Part shown: one piece after another, positions 14,462 to 16,175 of the stretch
How the letters are laid out: each line of letters opens with the position of its first letter
Numbering within the stretch: position 1 is the stretch's first letter
Assembly (NCBI GenBank): GCA_905235425.1
Contig: CAJOKY010000019.1
Coordinates: 1-16,175, forward strand
From: an uncultured Selenomonadaceae bacterium
GTDB taxonomy: Bacteria > Bacillota > Negativicutes > Selenomonadales > Selenomonadaceae
Direction: 5' to 3'
DNA: 16,175 nucleotides
Notes under the pieces: generated by a model
Databases searched by the model: none
The model's input: only the letters and a program-made list of their open reading frames with translations
Told to the model about the DNA's origin: nothing
Position numbers and translations under genes: made by a program

Positions 14462-16075
14462 ATGAATGAAATTTTTGTAGGAATAGATTTAGGTACGACA
14501 AATACATTAGCGTGTTATATGCGGCGCGGCAGACCGAATTTTATACGTTTTGCAGGCAGCGGTGAGATGTTGCCTTCCGTGCTGTACGTTGACGCGGAGA
14601 AAAATATTTTTGTAGGCGAGAAGGCTAAAAAGCGCGGCGTTATCGATCCGCTTAACGTGATTCGCTCATCAAAAACGTACATGGCGGATTTTGAAAAAAC
14701 GTGGAATGTCGGCGGCAAAAATTTCACGCCTACGCAGGTTGCCGCAGAAATTTTGAGTGAAGTCAAGCGGCAGATTATAAAAAAGCTCCATTGCGACGAC
14801 GAAACAAAAATAAGCGCGGTTATCACTGTTCCCGCTTACTTTACGGCGAATCAAAAGGACGAAACAAAAAAAGCCGGCGTTGACGCGGGCTTTAACGTGT
14901 TGCAAATTATCACCGAGCCTATGGCGGCGGCGGTTGCCGTTGTTCATGAATTGGGTCTGGACGAAAAAATTTTTGTAGTGGATTTAGGCGGCGGTACTTT
15001 CGATATCAGCGTTTTGCAAGCTGATCAAAAAAATCATACCTACCGCGCATTGGATATCGACGGCGACAGAAAATTAGGCGGTGACGACTTCGACGCGCTG
15101 ATTTATGAATACTTTATTGAACTTATTCAGCGCGATACGAAATTGGATTTATCCGAGCAGGAAATTTCCGGTCTTGACTACAACGAATATTTTTCAATGA
15201 CAGGGCGTGTACGTGAGGCGGCGGAAGATGCCAAAATCGCGTTGAGTGAACAGGAGACATACACGGCAGATTTAATGAATCTTTTCACCTATCGCGGCAA
15301 AACGTACGACTTCACGGTTGATTTAGCGCGTGAAAAGTTCAATGAAATTTGTCAACCGCTTTATAATAAGGTTACGTCCCGAATAAACAAATTTATCGCC
15401 AACAGTGACAAATTCAAACTTGATGAAATTGGTACGGTAATTCTTGCCGGCGGCAGCTGTCATATTCCGAAGGTGAAATCGGACGTTGAAAATATTTTCG
15501 GCAAGCGCACCGATACACAGCTTGATTTAGGCACGCTTGTAGCTGTAGGTGCGTGTTTTGTTGCACAGACTTTTAGCGGCGTTAAAACCGAAATTGAACA
15601 GTCTGAATCGGTTGAGCAATCTGAAAATCTTGAACTCTCCGAAACTAAAACCGCGCAGATTGAACAAGCCGCGCCTGCAGAAACTGAAAAATTTGAAGAT
15701 ATCATTTCGCATTCACTCGGTGTGGAAGTTTTGGCGCCGGACGGATTCAGCCGCGTTTTGTCGAAGATTATTTTTAAAGGCGACGTTTATCCCTGCGAAA
15801 AGACAAAGCTTTACACTACGACAATGGATAATCAAACGACGATACCGATTTACATTTATGAAGCGGGATCGGACTGCGAAAACATTGCCGATATCGATGC
15901 GCACGAATTTTATGGTGATTTATTGCTTGAGATTGACGACAACGAACCGGCAGGCGTTCCCGTCATTAATGTTACTTTCAGCTATGATAAAAGCGGCACG
16001 CTGGAAGTTACGGCGCGGGACGAGAAGAGCGGCGTAAATAAAACCGCCACGATTACCAAAGGGATTAGGGATTAA
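14462..16075 (+). CDS. Hsp70-like protein C (short, with acidic linker)
   Basis: This 537-residue Hsp70-family ATPase has all nucleotide motifs: phosphate-1 VGIDLGTTNT (6-15), the catalytic-type Lys71, ITVPAYFTANQKDETKKAG (121-139), ITEPMAAAVAV (150-160), phosphate-2 VVDLGGGTFDISVL (172-185) and adenosine loop ILAGGSCHIPKV (327-338). Between the ATPase half and the beta domain lies a Glu/Ser/Gln-rich low-complexity linker (about 374-412; IEQSESVEQSENLELSETKT) in place of the short hydrophobic DnaK linker. The beta domain (about 413-530), with NVTFSYDKSGTLEVTARD (503-520), is DnaK-like, and the helical lid is absent. ATG at 14462 follows CCGGAGG (14445-14451), similar to the ribosome site of the methylase gene 36 bases upstream. 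An upstream TTG at 14429 is less likely. The last residues, GIRD, and the stop come from GGGATTA repeats. Confidence 0.88.
   Translation: MNEIFVGIDLGTTNTLACYMRRGRPNFIRFAGSGEMLPSVLYVDAEKNIFVGEKAKKRGVIDPLNVIRSSKTYMADFEKTWNVGGKNFTPTQVAAEILSEVKRQIIKKLHCDDETKISAVITVPAYFTANQKDETKKAGVDAGFNVLQIITEPMAAAVAVVHELGLDEKIFVVDLGGGTFDISVLQADQKNHTYRALDIDGDRKLGGDDFDALIYEYFIELIQRDTKLDLSEQEISGLDYNEYFSMTGRVREAAEDAKIALSEQETYTADLMNLFTYRGKTYDFTVDLAREKFNEICQPLYNKVTSRINKFIANSDKFKLDEIGTVILAGGSCHIPKVKSDVENIFGKRTDTQLDLGTLVAVGACFVAQTFSGVKTEIEQSESVEQSENLELSETKTAQIEQAAPAETEKFEDIISHSLGVEVLAPDGFSRVLSKIIFKGDVYPCEKTKLYTTTMDNQTTIPIYIYEAGSDCENIADIDAHEFYGDLLLEIDDNEPAGVPVINVTFSYDKSGTLEVTARDEKSGVNKTATITKGIRD
16061..16074 (+). repeat. 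Heptamer array G (GGGATTA x2)
   Basis: Two exact GGGATTA units encode the last codons and most of the stop of Hsp70-like C. They repeat the D1 unit in a different phase. Too short alone to be convincing, but it fits the pattern elsewhere in the window. Confidence 0.5.
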
Positions 16076-16079
16076 CACA

Positions 16080-16108
16080 TACTTTTTCTTTGGCGCAAAG
16101 AAAAAGTA
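16080..16108. repeat. Perfect 13-bp palindrome after the Hsp70-like cluster
   Basis: TACTTTTTCTTTG (16080-16092), the three-base loop GCG, and its exact complement CAAAGAAAAAGTA (16096-16108). It lies five bases after the last stop codon, so it may act as a terminator, but no T-run follows the stem. It may equally be one end of a dispersed palindromic repeat. Confidence 0.6.
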
Positions 16109-16122
16109 AGCAAAAAGAAACA

Positions 16123-16175
16123 GCCGTGCTCACTCGCGTCCTGCGAGCCCGCACGGCGGCGCACGTCCTTGTGCG
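16123..16175. repeat. GC-rich paired stem-loops with GTCCT loops (window edge)
   Basis: GCCGTGC (16123-16129) pairs with GCACGGC (16151-16157), enclosing CTCGC-GTCCT-GCGAG (16133-16147). A second hairpin, CGCAC-GTCCTT-GTGCG (16160-16175), reaches the window edge. Both loops start GTCCT. This is far more GC-rich than its surroundings and looks like a dispersed repeat or structured RNA. No reading frame is evident in 16076-16175. Confidence 0.5.

Overview
The window is bacterial chromosome: AT-rich, almost entirely coding, with nearly all genes on the + strand and many TTG or GTG starts behind strong Shine-Dalgarno sequences. Gene content and order (a compact CstA transporter, tsaB-rimI, rph-rdgB followed by two metallophosphoesterases, a FliB-type lysine methylase) suggest an anaerobic Bacillota, perhaps one of the Negativicutes. 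That placement is inference from gene content. No rRNA or tRNA gene and no CRISPR array is visible.

Layout. (1) 1-830, minus strand: the start of a GT92/GT2-like glycosyltransferase cut by the window edge. (2) 831-971: an intergenic region with two promoter candidates facing each other and a stem-loop. (3) 972-2402: a CstA-family transporter interrupted by one in-frame TGA where the family has Trp. (4) 2403-2683: two near-identical hairpins resembling right ends of IS200/IS605 elements, probably a transposon remnant. (5) 2684-3786: tsaB and rimI, overlapping. (6) 4065-6910: rph, rdgB, a PPP-type phosphatase with a Tat-like leader and a YfcE-type phosphodiesterase, closed by a terminator at about 6947-6979. 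(7) 7079-16075: a six-gene, same-strand cluster of coiled-coil protein 1, Hsp70-like A, membrane-anchored coiled-coil protein 2, degenerate Hsp70-like B, FliB-type lysine methylase and Hsp70-like C. (8) 16076-16175: strong palindromes, no gene.

The cluster in (7) is the best candidate for an undescribed system. It has three different short Hsp70s without an evident helical lid. One has degraded nucleotide-binding motifs. Two long coiled-coil partners flank them, one with an N-terminal membrane segment, and a cysteine-rich protein-lysine methylase sits inside. There is no DnaJ and no recognisable GrpE. I infer a membrane-tethered Hsp70/coiled-coil assembly that may be modified by the methylase; nothing in the sequence proves this.

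A second theme runs through the window. Seven of the intergenic gaps hold tandem arrays with a strict 7-bp period, but with a different unit in each gap (AATTAAG, AACTACT, AGCTAAC, GATTAGG/GATCAGG, GTTAGTA/AGTAGTG). Several begin inside the stop codon of the upstream gene. Most units carry stop codons on both strands, so three copies stop all six frames.
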